From: Bacillus sp. FJAT-44742
GTDB lineage: Bacteria; Bacillota; Bacilli; Bacillales; Marinococcaceae
NCBI RefSeq assembly: GCF_002797315.1
Contig: NZ_KZ454936.1
Location: 1,363,133 to 1,427,132 of the forward strand
Direction of reading: 5' to 3'
DNA length: 64,000 nucleotides
Below, piece by piece: positions 45,432-54,877 of the stretch; within the stretch, counting starts at the first letter, position 1; each line of letters begins with the position of its first letter. The notes under the pieces were generated by a model that saw only the letters and a program-made list of their open reading frames with translations, had not been told where the DNA came from and searched no databases. The position numbers and the translations under genes are program-made.

Positions 45432-46169
45432 TTAATAGGTTGTCACAAGCCACCTCGTTAACTTCTTTAAAAAGTCTCCAGGGTTTTCAAGCATGCCCAT
45501 ATGTGAAGACTCTGTCTTCGCTTTTTCTACCCAGTGAGAGGAAACGGGGAAGGGTTGTTCTACCAGGTCTTTATTTCCTTCAATAAACAATTGGGGAAGA
45601 GAGGCTTCGTTCACTACTGTAACTTGATCCTTTCTGTTCTTCATAGCTTGCAGGGCTGCAATAACCCCTTCTTTTGTCGCTTGTTTTGCGTGATGAAAAG
45701 CTTCTTTCATGTCTTGTGGATCTGCATCAAAACTGAAATAATCAGGGATCTTTTGATGAATAAAAACCTGCAGACCCTGGTTTTGGATAAGCTGAATATT
45801 TTCATCCCTCTGTTCTTTGTCTTTCTCTGTGTCAGCTGCTGGTGAGCTGTATAGAAAAGCCGCCCTTTTCACGTAGGAAGGAGCATTCTCCACAGCAGCC
45901 ATGGTTATGTAACCCCCCATTGAATGACCTGCCCACGTGGCTTTTTTTATGTTTAAAGAGTGGAGGAGCTCGATGATTGCATCCTTGTATTCATCAATTG
46001 TTTCCTCACCGTTATATAAAGATTTTCCGTGTCCAGGAAGATCGGGTGCAATAATATCATACTTTTTTTCCAATTCGGGAATAATTTTATCAAATACCCG
46101 GTTCGTACTTAAAAAACCATGGAGTAAGAGAAGGGGGTCTCCAGTTCCCCGCCTATAATAGTGAAGCAT
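45432..46169 (-). CDS. Alpha/beta hydrolase
   Basis: About 245 residues with the standard fold: oxyanion motif LLLHGFLSTNRVFDK, APDLPGHGKS, nucleophile elbow WAGHSMGGYI (serine at about 94), acid in FIEGNKDLV and histidine SSHMGMLENPG near the end. The start at ATG 46169 follows AAAGGAGAG; the longer frame is less likely. Substrate unknown. Confidence 0.87.
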   Translation of the reverse strand: MLHYYRRGTGDPLLLLHGFLSTNRVFDKIIPELEKKYDIIAPDLPGHGKSLYNGEETIDEYKDAIIELLHSLNIKKATWAGHSMGGYITMAAVENAPSYVKRAAFLYSSPAADTEKDKEQRDENIQLIQNQGLQVFIHQKIPDYFSFDADPQDMKEAFHHAKQATKEGVIAALQAMKNRKDQVTVVNEASLPQLFIEGNKDLVEQPFPVSSHWVEKAKTESSHMGMLENPGDFLKKLTRWLVTTY

Positions 46170-46367
46170 TCCTTTTCTCTCCTTTACCAAAATTGTAAAT
46201 TTAGTATGCACTCTATTCTGTGCAGCAATGCAGATTGCTCGAGAAGAGAGAGGTTTTCAAAGAAATCAGGCACAAGGGAATACTTCTTAGATGGCACATG
46301 ATATGATAGGGCTAGCATTTCTTTTATCATGAAGGCTATTAACGAACTGCGTAAAAGGAAGGTACAT

Positions 46368-47534
46368 ATGACGGAAGAAAACATTACTCGAATTAATCTT
46401 GACGGCAAGGAGCTGATCTTAATAGGAACAGCTCATGTCTCGAAAAAAAGTGCGGAACAGGTAAAAGAAGTGATTGAGGAGGAACAGCCTGATTCAGTAT
46501 GTGTAGAACTTGATGAAGGCAGGTATCAATCAATTAAGGATCCTAATAAGTGGAAAGATATGGACATTTTTAAGGTTATTAAAGAAAAGAAGGCTACTCT
46601 GCTTCTTATGAACCTGGTCATATCTTCTTCTCAAAAAAGGGTGGCTAAACAGTTTGGGATCAAGCCCGGTCAGGAAATGATTCAAGGGATCGACTCGGCT
46701 AAGGAAATAGACGCTGAATTAGTGCTGGCAGACAGAAATATCCAAACGACCTTCGCAAGAATCTGGCATGGTATTGGACTTGGAGGAAAAGCGAAACTCA
46801 TGGTGCTGATTACTTCGAGTATATTTAATAAAGATACCATCTCGGAAGAAGAGCTTGAAAAGATGAAAACCCAGGATACGTTAAACGCGATTCTCGATGA
46901 ATTTACGACATCCTTTCCTAAATTAAAAAAACCATTGATTGATGAGAGGGATCAGTATTTAGCACAGAAAATCAAAGAAGCTCCAGGAGATAAAGTCGTA
47001 GCCGTTCTGGGGGCAGCTCATGTTCCTGGAATTAAAAAGGAGCTCTACAACGAGCAGGACTTAAAGAAACTGGATGAGGTGCCTCCAAAATCAAAAGTAC
47101 CCAAAATGATTGCCTGGGCGATTCCTCTTTTGATCTTAGGAATCATTGCTTATACTTTTTATACAAACCCATCAGCGGGCCTATATCAAACGCTAAGCTG
47201 GATTCTTTGGAATGGAAGCTTTTCAGCCATTGGAGCAGCAATTGCTTTAGGCCATCCATTAGCTGTTCTAACTGCATTTCTCATTGCTCCGTTAAGCTCG
47301 CTCAATCCTTTAATGGCAGCAGGCTGGTTTGCAGGAATTGTCCAGGCTACGTTACGCCGGCCAAAGGTGGATGACTTTGAAAATCTGGCAGATGATGTAT
47401 CAACCGCAAAGGGGTTTTGGAATAACAAAGTAACCAGGATCTTGCTGATTGTCATTTTAACAAACATAGGAAGCACCCTTGGAACGATCATTGGAGGAGC
47501 AGATGTCATCCGGGTATTTCTTGAAAACCTATAA
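46368..47534 (+). CDS. TraB/PrgY-like membrane protein
   Basis: About 388 residues. The N-terminal soluble TraB domain contains ILIGTAHVSKKSAEQVKEVI, VCVELDEGRY and VAVLGAAHVPGIKKEL, the GxxH and glutamate motifs of a metallohydrolase-like family; the C-terminal part has four membrane helices. PrgY of enterococci limits pheromone activity, but Bacillus homologues have unknown function. ATG 46368 after AAAAGGAAGG. Confidence 0.85.
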   Translation: MTEENITRINLDGKELILIGTAHVSKKSAEQVKEVIEEEQPDSVCVELDEGRYQSIKDPNKWKDMDIFKVIKEKKATLLLMNLVISSSQKRVAKQFGIKPGQEMIQGIDSAKEIDAELVLADRNIQTTFARIWHGIGLGGKAKLMVLITSSIFNKDTISEEELEKMKTQDTLNAILDEFTTSFPKLKKPLIDERDQYLAQKIKEAPGDKVVAVLGAAHVPGIKKELYNEQDLKKLDEVPPKSKVPKMIAWAIPLLILGIIAYTFYTNPSAGLYQTLSWILWNGSFSAIGAAIALGHPLAVLTAFLIAPLSSLNPLMAAGWFAGIVQATLRRPKVDDFENLADDVSTAKGFWNNKVTRILLIVILTNIGSTLGTIIGGADVIRVFLENL

Positions 47535-47537
47535 TTA

Positions 47538-47574
47538 AAAAAAGCTTGCGCTCATGGGGCGCAAGCTTTTTCAT
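47538..47574. terminator. Bidirectional terminator
   Basis: AAAAAGCTTGCGC/GCGCAAGCTTTTT hairpin between the convergent TraB-like and MFS genes. Confidence 0.9.
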
Positions 47575-47579
47575 GGTTC

Positions 47580-48857
47580 TTAAGCGATCTTTTCTTCTTG
47601 TTGTTTTTGAGCTCTTTCTTTCATAATATCTCTGCGAAGCAGGATAGAAATCAGGAAAGCCAATATGATTAGGGCTGTAAATACATAGAAGACTGGAATG
47701 TAGCTTTGAGTAGCTTCTCTAATCTGGGAAACTACCATCGGCCCTAATACCCCTCCAAGAGACCAGGTTGTTAAGAGGTATCCATGAATAGCCCCTAATT
47801 GTTTGGTTCCAAACATATCTCCAATAAAGGCCGGCAGGTTTGAAAAGCCGCCTCCGTAACAGGATACAACAAGGAAGATAAGAACCTGGAACAAGATTAC
47901 ATTTGTCGTGTTCGGTAGAACAAGAAATGCAACAAGCTGAATAGTAAAGAAAATTAAGAAAACATTATGCCGGCCTATATAGTCAGATGCAGCTGCCCAG
48001 GCAAGACGTCCGCCTCCGTTAAGAAGCCCCATAATACCAACCATAGTTGCTGCTGCTGCTGCAGAAAGACCAACCATTTCAGTAGCCATCGGTGAAGCAA
48101 CTGAGATGATCATAAGCCCTGCACTTACGTTAATAAGCATCATGGCCCATAGCATCCAGAATCTTTTTGTTTTAACAGCTTGTTTCGCTGTCATCTGTGC
48201 TAAATCTTTCTTCACTACTTTCTCACCGGAAGCCATGCTCTTTTTCATTCCCTCTGGCATCCATCCTGGTTTAGGAGGCTCTATATAAGAAGCTCCTAGC
48301 ATCATGAGAAGAAAGTACGCTGCGCCAAGAATAAAGAATGCAGATGAAATACCAACGCTTTCCATTAGGGAGGCAGCGATAGGAGCAGTGGCAAGGGACC
48401 CGGCACCAAATCCAAATACCCCCATGCCGGTTGCAAGTCCTCTTCGGTCCGGGAACCATTTTACCAAGGTTGAGACAGGAGAAATATATCCAATCCCGAG
48501 ACCTACACCGCTTAATACCCCGTATGTCAGCCAGAAAAGAGGAAGAGAGTCGATGACAACCGCAAGCCCTGAACCTGCTTGTCCTAACCCAAATAAGACA
48601 GCTGCCAGAGTAGCAGATTTCTTAGGTCCATGTTTTTCTACAAAGGTACCAAATAATGCAGCAGAGGAACCCGCAAGACCCATCATAATGGTAAAGGCAA
48701 TCGTGATACTAGAAGCAGACCAGCCCATCGTATTTGCCAGGGGAGTAATGTAGACACTATAAGCGTATGCTGCACCTATTGAAAGTTGAATAGCGATTGC
48801 CGATAACGCCATTAACCATCTGTTTTTAGTTTTTCCTTCCATATTTTTTTCCCTCAT
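47580..48857 (-). CDS. OFA-family MFS transporter (oxalate/formate antiporter type)
   Basis: 425 residues, 12 membrane helices with a central cytoplasmic loop (residues about 195-225). The start RWLMALSAIAIQLSIGAAYA and GYISPVSTLVKWFPDRRGLA are hallmarks of the OFA family. Members exchange oxalate/formate or carry other small monocarboxylates. A cre-like sequence lies directly upstream. Confidence 0.88.
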   Translation of the reverse strand: MREKNMEGKTKNRWLMALSAIAIQLSIGAAYAYSVYITPLANTMGWSASSITIAFTIMMGLAGSSAALFGTFVEKHGPKKSATLAAVLFGLGQAGSGLAVVIDSLPLFWLTYGVLSGVGLGIGYISPVSTLVKWFPDRRGLATGMGVFGFGAGSLATAPIAASLMESVGISSAFFILGAAYFLLMMLGASYIEPPKPGWMPEGMKKSMASGEKVVKKDLAQMTAKQAVKTKRFWMLWAMMLINVSAGLMIISVASPMATEMVGLSAAAAATMVGIMGLLNGGGRLAWAAASDYIGRHNVFLIFFTIQLVAFLVLPNTTNVILFQVLIFLVVSCYGGGFSNLPAFIGDMFGTKQLGAIHGYLLTTWSLGGVLGPMVVSQIREATQSYIPVFYVFTALIILAFLISILLRRDIMKERAQKQQEEKIA

Positions 48858-48878
48858 TTCATTGTCGTTTTAAAGGTT

Positions 48879-48894
48879 ATGAAAACGCTTAACT
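48879..48894. promoter_or_regulatory. cre-like CcpA site upstream of the OFA transporter
   Basis: ATGAAAACGCTTAACT matches the CcpA operator WTGNAARCGNWWWCAW in its first 13 positions. Located about 20 bases before the transporter start. A weaker match (GTGAAAACGTTGTAAT) occurs near 49098. Confidence 0.4.
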
Positions 48895-49204
48895 ATTACA
48901 CTATATTACAATACAATCATTTGAAAGAAAAATCAAACAAATTAAATAATTTTTATAATTATGAACCAGAAATTTTTTGCATAGAAGCGCGTTGTGTAGT
49001 GAACGAGTGCTCAATCTACTGTTGTATAGGGAAATTTTACTTTTTGAAATATTATAGGAAAAAAGGAATAGAAAAGACAAAACTTTAGTAATGATATGTG
49101 AAAACGTTGTAATTGGAAAAGGAACCGAATAGGTTTCTTAGAAAAATAATTACATGGATAGAAGAAAACTAGACTAAATTTTCTAAATAATCTGCATTAA
49201 AGTG

Positions 49205-49233
49205 TTGATAATATTAAAGCGTTGTATTATACT
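49205..49233 (+). promoter_or_regulatory. Strong sigma-A promoter
   Basis: TTGATA, 17-base spacer, TATACT. It points into a region of about 230 bases without a gene. Confidence 0.68.
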
Positions 49234-49239
49234 ATATGT

Positions 49240-49472
49240 AAGCGTTGTCATAAAAAGAGGATCATTTATATTATTTCGTTTTTCATATTACTTTTTCTAT
49301 TTCTTTCATTTTTGATGAATAGGAAGAGGAAGGATTTTAAGAAATAGCCATAATGGGCTGTTTTTAGGAAAAAAGTACTAAAATAGGTTTGGCCGATAAA
49401 TTGAGTTGTGCCCAAATTAAACGAGATTAATAGAAGGTCGCATACCGTTTAAGGGTTTGCGACCTTCTTTGT
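49240..49472 (+). ncRNA. Candidate small RNA of about 230 bases
   Basis: Between a strong promoter and a terminator (GAAGGTCGCA ... TGCGACCTTC, 49434-49468, followed by TTTG). Apart from a nine-codon frame (MNRKRKDFKK) there is no coding potential. Not matched to any RNA family I know. Confidence 0.5.
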
Positions 49473-49710
49473 GTTTTCAGCGGTCAGCTGCAAAAGTTCG
49501 TATACTCTTTCACCGTAAGAGAAAACAAACGGATTTTTTCAAAGGTCGTAGCGGTTTGATTAATCATTTCTCTTTTTTACCTGGTTATTCACTAAGGAGT
49601 TTAGCCAGCCAAGTCATTAAGCAATACTTACTCAACCGGACAAAAGAGGATCAGGTGTTTTCAAAACAGGAAAACCTGCTTTATCTTTTCACCACCAAAT
49701 GAGCCGAAGT

Positions 49711-50070
49711 TCAATATCCTACCTCCACACTTGCAACGACGATGTACATTAAGTCGTTTCTGTCCCCTTTATCTTCAAGAACAATCCCGCTTGTTGTAAG
49801 CATCCCCCCATCCATAACTTCAACTGAAACTTTGCCATATGGCAAGGTGGCTTTGACCTTGTCATAATCTAGCTTCTCTTTATCACAAGGTACCGCAAGC
49901 TTAACGTGTACTTTCATATTGTTAATGTTCTTATCAGGAAGGACTGACCTCATGCCAGGCATCGAATTATAATGGATGGCATTTTGAATCGCTCTGATCG
50001 ATGCTGTTGTAATATCCTGGCCGTGAACATCGATCCCCATACCGGTTTCTATAAACATGATTTGTTCCAT
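49711..50070 (-). CDS. Lin0512-family protein
   Basis: 119 residues, conserved small protein family of unknown function (Lin0512). Typical features: FIETGMGIDVHGQDITTASI, AIQNAIHYNSMPGMRSVLP and YIVVASVEVGY at the C terminus. No recognised catalytic residues. It sits alone, divergent to the ATP-grasp array. Confidence 0.8.
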   Translation of the reverse strand: MEQIMFIETGMGIDVHGQDITTASIRAIQNAIHYNSMPGMRSVLPDKNINNMKVHVKLAVPCDKEKLDYDKVKATLPYGKVSVEVMDGGMLTTSGIVLEDKGDRNDLMYIVVASVEVGY

Positions 50071-50167
50071 TTGCTAGCCTCCCTTCTTTGTAAAGTGATT
50101 TTCTTATTTTATCATTTTTTCACGCCAGACATTCTTTTTATATTTCTTTATTTAAAGGTTCCAAAAA

Positions 50168-50212
50168 ACGGGTGTTTCGTCCACTCCTGCTTTTTAGATA
50201 TTCATATATTAA
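50168..50212 (+). promoter_or_regulatory. Possible sporulation promoter of ATP-grasp gene A
   Basis: CATATATTA (about 50201-50209) fits the -10 of mother-cell sigma factors (CATAnnnTA), and an AC-containing box lies about 18 bases before it, as for sigma-K. A CGGGTGTTT motif at about 50169 recurs upstream of gene B (about 51680). Confidence 0.4.
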
Positions 50213-50234
50213 TAAAAAACGGCGGGAGGTTGAA

Positions 50235-51548
50235 ATGATAAGAGTTAAGTGGGTTTGTTCAAAAACGAAGAAGAGGGGCATATATCTGCCAGTCCGTTTT
50301 CAGAACAACAAAAATGCAAACCCTGCCAAAATTGATTTTTATTTTGGCAGCTGGCAGAAAAAACTTACGTTGCGTTTTGATCATACGCTTCCAAATGACA
50401 TCATTGGATTGACAGATGATTTAAAAAATGAAGTTTTCATTCCTGAGGATGTACCATTTGACTATAATATTTCCGAAAGGGAGTTTCATGTGGGTCCTAT
50501 GGTGCTATGGATTGCAGCTAACACAAATGAGCGGCTGAATAAACGTCTGTCTAATTTGCAAAGACGGATTGAAAATTACATCCCGGTAAGAGGAATGATA
50601 TGTATATGTGCAGAAGAAGGAGTCAATCTTAAAACGAAAAAAATAGAGGGGTATTATTTTCATCCTTTATTAAATAAATGGGAAAAAGCCACGTTTTCTT
50701 ATCCTGGTGCTATTTTTAAAAGGGTCCATTTGACACCACCAGTTAACAGGCATCTTTACAAATGGACAAAAGGCCGCATATTTAATTCGTATTTCTTTAA
50801 TAAATGGGAAATGTGGGATTGGCTGTCTGGTGACGCGAGAATAAGAAAGCACCTTCCTTATACAGAAAAAGCAGAATCATTAGAGCAAGTAAAGAAAATG
50901 GTTAAACGCTTTCCTTCTGTTTACATGAAACCGATGAAAGGTTCCGAAGGAAGAAGAATTCTTCAACTGGAACAACATCAAGATGGTATTAGAATAACAG
51001 ACGATAGGAAAGAGAAAACTATTGTCTCAAATTTGGAGGACTATGAACGATTGTTAAAACGGCTTAAGAGTTCCAGGCCTTACCTTATTCAACAAGGGGT
51101 GCCTACCAAATACGGTTCAAGAAATATAGACTTTCGAATTTACATGCAAAAGAATGAGAAAAAGCAGTGGAAATCGTCTGGTATCACAGCTCGCATATCA
51201 GAACCAGATAGCATTATCACAAATTTAAGGCACTTAGATTATTGGGTGGACGGTCGGGAAGCCCTAAAGGAAATTTATAAATTAAGTGAACAAAAAGCAT
51301 CCATTCAAGAAAAGAAAATAGTGAATATTTGCAAAAGGGCTTGTTCGAAGCTGGATAAAAAAGGCGAATATGGTGATATTGCTATTGATTTTGTTATAAA
51401 TAAAAAGCTTCACGTATGGATCCTTGAGATGAACCTCAGGCATGTCTATCCAGTAGAAGATCCCAGACTTGCACCTGAGGTCAAGCGAACTCCTTTTTTG
51501 TATGCCATGAGTTTAGCAGGCTTTCCTCACTTAGAGAAGAAAAGATAA
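50235..51548 (+). CDS. YheC/YheD-like ATP-grasp ligase A
   Basis: 437 residues from ATG 50235 (GGGAGG six bases before). An N-terminal beta-rich domain (1-130; FGSWQKKLTLRF, EFHVGPMVLWIA), a linker with FSYPGAIFKR and GRIFNSYFFNKWEMWDWL, and a C-terminal ATP-grasp domain. Nucleotide-site lysine and loop: VYMKPMKGSEGRRILQLE; NIDFRIYMQKNE; metal-binding DIAIDF and ILEMNLRHVYP. YheC/YheD of B. subtilis are spore-coat-associated, and ATP-grasp enzymes join a carboxylate to an amine. Close paralogue of gene E. Substrate unknown. Confidence 0.88.
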   Translation: MIRVKWVCSKTKKRGIYLPVRFQNNKNANPAKIDFYFGSWQKKLTLRFDHTLPNDIIGLTDDLKNEVFIPEDVPFDYNISEREFHVGPMVLWIAANTNERLNKRLSNLQRRIENYIPVRGMICICAEEGVNLKTKKIEGYYFHPLLNKWEKATFSYPGAIFKRVHLTPPVNRHLYKWTKGRIFNSYFFNKWEMWDWLSGDARIRKHLPYTEKAESLEQVKKMVKRFPSVYMKPMKGSEGRRILQLEQHQDGIRITDDRKEKTIVSNLEDYERLLKRLKSSRPYLIQQGVPTKYGSRNIDFRIYMQKNEKKQWKSSGITARISEPDSIITNLRHLDYWVDGREALKEIYKLSEQKASIQEKKIVNICKRACSKLDKKGEYGDIAIDFVINKKLHVWILEMNLRHVYPVEDPRLAPEVKRTPFLYAMSLAGFPHLEKKR

Positions 51549-51572
51549 ATACAATATTTATCTTTTCTTTTT
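51538..51572 (+). terminator. Terminator overlapping the end of ATP-grasp gene A
   Basis: AGAAAAGATAAATA/TATTTATCTTTTCT, a 14-base perfect stem with a three-base loop, followed by TTTT. Confidence 0.8.
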
Positions 51573-51692
51573 TCTATTTTGTTTTTTTCATTCTTCTGCA
51601 AAATATATTGGTTATATACCTACCATTCTTATACACCCGACCAACATTTTTAATGCAAGATTATTAACTAGTTAAAAATCGGGTGTTTAGCC

Positions 51693-51724
51693 GTTACTTA
51701 CGTCCTTTATCTTAATATGCTATG
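51693..51724 (+). promoter_or_regulatory. Upstream motif shared by ATP-grasp genes B and H
   Basis: GTTACTTAC (51693-51701) and TTAATATGCTATG (51712-51724) occur in the same order 5' of gene H (59665-59673 and 59692-59704), with eight bases more between them. Both genes then have GAAAGGGTGA as ribosome site. Probably the common promoter region of two duplicated genes. Confidence 0.5.
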
Positions 51725-51757
51725 GGTGAGTATATTAAAGATGAAAGGGTGAAGGTT

Positions 51758-52921
51758 TTGACCACACTGAAAAGTTTACATGGTCATTTCGGGGTTTTGA
51801 CGTCAAAAAAAGCTATGAAAGCTTTTGCGGAAAAGAAACCCCACTACCGTTTAAAACAACTGGCACTGGCAAATAAAAAAGTGAACTTAAATTTATACTT
51901 TTTTTCAGTAGATATGATTGACTTAAAAAATAAAAGAATTAAAGGATATTATTATGATTTTTCAACTAAGAAATGGAAAACCGGCTTCTTTCCTTACCCG
52001 GATATTCTATATCGGCGCGGAGGAATTAATAAAAATAATAGAAAAAATTACCGTGTGTTTATTAGACAATGTAAACAGCGGGACACCAAATTTATAAACC
52101 CTTCTTCATTAGGAAACTGGGATATTTACAATTATTTCAGCAGCGTTGAGTCGCTTCAGCCTTATTTACTGCAGACAATTTTGTACGATCATCCGGAAGA
52201 TTTATACTATATGGTCAGAAAGCACAAAACCATTTACCTGAAAGGGGTAACAGGGAGAAAAGGGCAGAAAGTAGTAAGAGTTGAAAAGCTTTCACCAAAG
52301 AAGTTTCGCTGTAAGTATTACGATCACGTCACAGGAAGAGTGTACACAAAGGTGTACAACAGCCTTGCTGAAATGATTCCTTTCATAGAAAAATTTTATA
52401 AAGGAAAACGGTTTATGATACAAGAGGCAATTGATCTTTTGGAAGTGAAAAAAAGGAGGATCGATTTGCGGGCTGAATTACAGCGAAGTGAAAATGGAGT
52501 TATACACATCAGCGGAATAAGTGCAAGAATGAGTCAGAGAAATTCTCCCATTACTATCCATTCTCAGGCATTCCCATTGGATGAATTGTTTGAGGTAATT
52601 AAAATCCCTGCTGCCGAAAGACCAAAATTGAATGAGATGATTGAACAGTTCTTGTATACAGTATACAAAGAAACGGAAAGGAAATATGGTAATTTTGCTG
52701 AAATCGGAATTGATTTTGCCTTAAACAAAGACCTTGAAATCAAGTTTATAGAGTGTAATTCCCAAAGCGCCAAGGTTTCACTAATGAAAGCATATGGGAG
52801 AAAGACATTGCATCGGGCAATGTTAAACATTTTGCTTTATTCCAAATACCTTATCGGTAAAAACAAAGTAGAGAAAGAACCAAGAGAAGTTGAGGAGCGA
52901 GAAGGTGCTTTAACCTTCTAA
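51758..52921 (+). CDS. YheC/YheD-like ATP-grasp ligase B
   Basis: 387 residues from TTG 51758 (AAAGGGTGAAGG upstream); ATG 51722 has no ribosome site. N-terminal GVLTSKKAMKAF and LYFFSVDMIDLKNKRIKGYY domain, YPDILYRRGG linker, then ATP-grasp domain: IYLKGVTGRKGQKVVRVE, RRIDLRAELQRSE, IGIDFALNKD and IKFIECNSQSAKVS. Paralogue of gene H but without its long tail, and followed after 40 bases by gene C. Confidence 0.87.
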   Translation: MTTLKSLHGHFGVLTSKKAMKAFAEKKPHYRLKQLALANKKVNLNLYFFSVDMIDLKNKRIKGYYYDFSTKKWKTGFFPYPDILYRRGGINKNNRKNYRVFIRQCKQRDTKFINPSSLGNWDIYNYFSSVESLQPYLLQTILYDHPEDLYYMVRKHKTIYLKGVTGRKGQKVVRVEKLSPKKFRCKYYDHVTGRVYTKVYNSLAEMIPFIEKFYKGKRFMIQEAIDLLEVKKRRIDLRAELQRSENGVIHISGISARMSQRNSPITIHSQAFPLDELFEVIKIPAAERPKLNEMIEQFLYTVYKETERKYGNFAEIGIDFALNKDLEIKFIECNSQSAKVSLMKAYGRKTLHRAMLNILLYSKYLIGKNKVEKEPREVEEREGALTF

Positions 52922-52960
52922 ATACGGAGGTGTAATAAAAGATAGAGAGGGTGAGAAACA

Positions 52961-53701
52961 TTGGAAATTCTTCGAGGAAGAAATAAATATAAAATGCACC
53001 TAGTCATGCATAAGAATCAACACCTCCAAAAATACCTTCCTGAAACCGTGTTATGGAATAAAGAAAATTTTGTAAGGATGCTTAGTAATCATCACTCTGT
53101 AGTCGTTAAGCCTAACAATGGGAAACAGGGTCAAAGCATATATTTTGTTGAAAAAGAAAAAGAAAAATATGCAGTTAAAATTAATAAGAAGAAGATTGTT
53201 TTTCAAAACACACAGGATGTTTATGATTATTTAAATAAAGGTGCAAGCAAAAGAGAGTTTATTATCCAGGAAGAAGTTAACCTTGCCAAAATAGATGGGA
53301 GACGATTTGATTTCAGGATTATTGTTCAAAGGAAAACGAGGGGCCACCCATGGGAAGTTACTGGAATCCTCGTAAGGAAAGGGGGAAAGGGATACAAGGT
53401 AACGAACAGACGTCGTCACGGCACTGCTTTATCGCTAGAAGATGCCTTGAAAAAGATAAACCTCCCCGAGAGTGCAAAGGAAAAGAAAGTTAAAGAAATC
53501 AAAAACGTTTCTCTTTTAGCAGCCAGAACGTTAGGACGATCCTTTCCTAATCAAAGAATCTTTGGAGTAGATATTGGGATGAATGAAGATGGGTCCCTTT
53601 ATGTATTTGAACTTAATCGTTGGCCTTTATTAGGGGGATTTAGAAGCCTGAAAGACAAAAGCCAGATTAATCGCATTATGTCTTATAAGCAGCGGAGTTA
53701 A
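52961..53701 (+). CDS. Minimal YheC/YheD-like ATP-grasp ligase C
   Basis: 246 residues, only the ATP-grasp domain plus a short LPET-bearing lead (HKNQHLQKYLPETVLW). TTG start after GAGAGGGTGAG. Motifs: VVVKPNNGKQGQSIYFVE, RRFDFRIIVQRK, GVDIGMNEDG and YVFELNRWPLLGG. Basic composition with many lysines. Closest to gene G. It lies between B and D on the same strand with short gaps and is likely in one operon with them. Confidence 0.85.
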   Translation: MEILRGRNKYKMHLVMHKNQHLQKYLPETVLWNKENFVRMLSNHHSVVVKPNNGKQGQSIYFVEKEKEKYAVKINKKKIVFQNTQDVYDYLNKGASKREFIIQEEVNLAKIDGRRFDFRIIVQRKTRGHPWEVTGILVRKGGKGYKVTNRRRHGTALSLEDALKKINLPESAKEKKVKEIKNVSLLAARTLGRSFPNQRIFGVDIGMNEDGSLYVFELNRWPLLGGFRSLKDKSQINRIMSYKQRS

Positions 53702-53745
53702 GTCTTTACTTGTGGTCAAAGAAATATGGAAAAGGAGTTAAAGGA

Positions 53746-54795
53746 ATGATTGGTATTGTTTTGTCTCCAGGGATCAGGAAACAAAACTTGCCCGAAAAAA
53801 TTGGGCAAAGAGTGGACTTCTACCGAAAGCAGGCAAAAAGACACAAAGTAGATTTGTGTTTTTACAACTGGAAAAGCGTCTCTATGCAAGAAAAGACCGT
53901 CAATGCTCTTGTTTATTCACATAAGACTAATAAGTTAATAAGACAAGAGGTTCCTCTTCCGAAAATAAACCTTCAACCTGGAACTGAGTATGTAAACTCA
54001 GAAAGGGTACGGAAAAAGGTAGCTTTTCTCCGGAAGTATAATTATATTTTCTTTAATGTCATGAACAACAGAGATAGAAATAAATTTAACAATCATGAAT
54101 ATTTTTCCTCGATAAAAGAGATCGCTTCTATGTTACCGGAAACGCATACTCTTTCATACGCAAAGATGAAAGACATGGCAGACCGCTATGAGAAGGTTTA
54201 TATAAAAAGAAAACGAAGCTGCAAGGGAAACAATATTTACATGTTGGAAAAAGGTGACAAATCATATCGCATCTCTCATGTATATAACACAAAAGAAACA
54301 GTGAGAAGGGTTGCCGAAAAAGATTTGTATAAATATTACCGTGCTACATTCCCATCTCCAAATCGGTTTGTCGTTCAACAGGGAATTGATAGTAAAGAAT
54401 ACAAAGGAAAAAAATTTGATTTCAGGGTCTCGCCTCAAAAAACAAAAACGGGAAATTGGAAGGTCATAGGTTTTTATGCCAGACTGGCAGATAAATGTAC
54501 AACTGTTACCAACAAAGATCAAGGGGGAAGGCTGAAGTTTTCCTTAAAACCACTAATCAGTGAGGAAACAAAGGAAGAGATTAAACGAGCAAGTATTAAG
54601 ATAGCTAAAGTGTTAGAAGAAAAGTATCCTCAGGTTATTGATTTAGGACTGGACCTTGCAGTTGATAAAGATGAAAAGATATGGCTCATAGAGGCAAATT
54701 TCAGGCCTTTCAGAGGGAGAATTAACAGCAAGCACCACCGTGCCCCCTTTGGATATGTTGTTTGGTACTATAAGAAAAATAGGAATAAAAGCTGA
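53746..54795 (+). CDS. YheC/YheD-like ATP-grasp ligase D
   Basis: 349 residues from ATG 53746 (AAAGGAG eight bases upstream). N-terminal domain GIVLSPGIRKQNLPEKIGQR, linker with YIFFNVMNNRDRNKFNNHEYFSS and a MLPETHTLSY segment, then ATP-grasp: VYIKRKRSCKGNNIYMLE, FDFRVSPQKTKT, GLDLAVDKDEKIWLIEANFR. A form distinct from A-C. Strongly basic. It is followed by a terminator and ends the plus-strand A-D run. Confidence 0.85.
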   Translation: MIGIVLSPGIRKQNLPEKIGQRVDFYRKQAKRHKVDLCFYNWKSVSMQEKTVNALVYSHKTNKLIRQEVPLPKINLQPGTEYVNSERVRKKVAFLRKYNYIFFNVMNNRDRNKFNNHEYFSSIKEIASMLPETHTLSYAKMKDMADRYEKVYIKRKRSCKGNNIYMLEKGDKSYRISHVYNTKETVRRVAEKDLYKYYRATFPSPNRFVVQQGIDSKEYKGKKFDFRVSPQKTKTGNWKVIGFYARLADKCTTVTNKDQGGRLKFSLKPLISEETKEEIKRASIKIAKVLEEKYPQVIDLGLDLAVDKDEKIWLIEANFRPFRGRINSKHHRAPFGYVVWYYKKNRNKS

Positions 54796-54801
54796 AATAA
54801 A

Positions 54802-54842
54802 AGCCCCGAGTTACTTCAGATAGTTGATCGGGGCTTTTGTCT
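54802..54842. terminator. Terminator between ATP-grasp genes D and E
   Basis: AAAAGCCCCGA/TCGGGGCTTTT with a loop of about 17 bases and a T tract on the plus strand. Confidence 0.85.
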
Positions 54843-54877
54843 GTCTGTATATCAATCAGTATTTTTCTACCACGCTT

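Noticed and set aside
48879-49088. 69-codon frame upstream of the OFA transporter
   Set aside because: It starts within the promoter/cre region, has no ribosome site and no features.
49457-49702. 81-codon plus-strand frame
   Set aside because: Begins inside a terminator hairpin, has no ribosome site; protein-like look but no family recognised.
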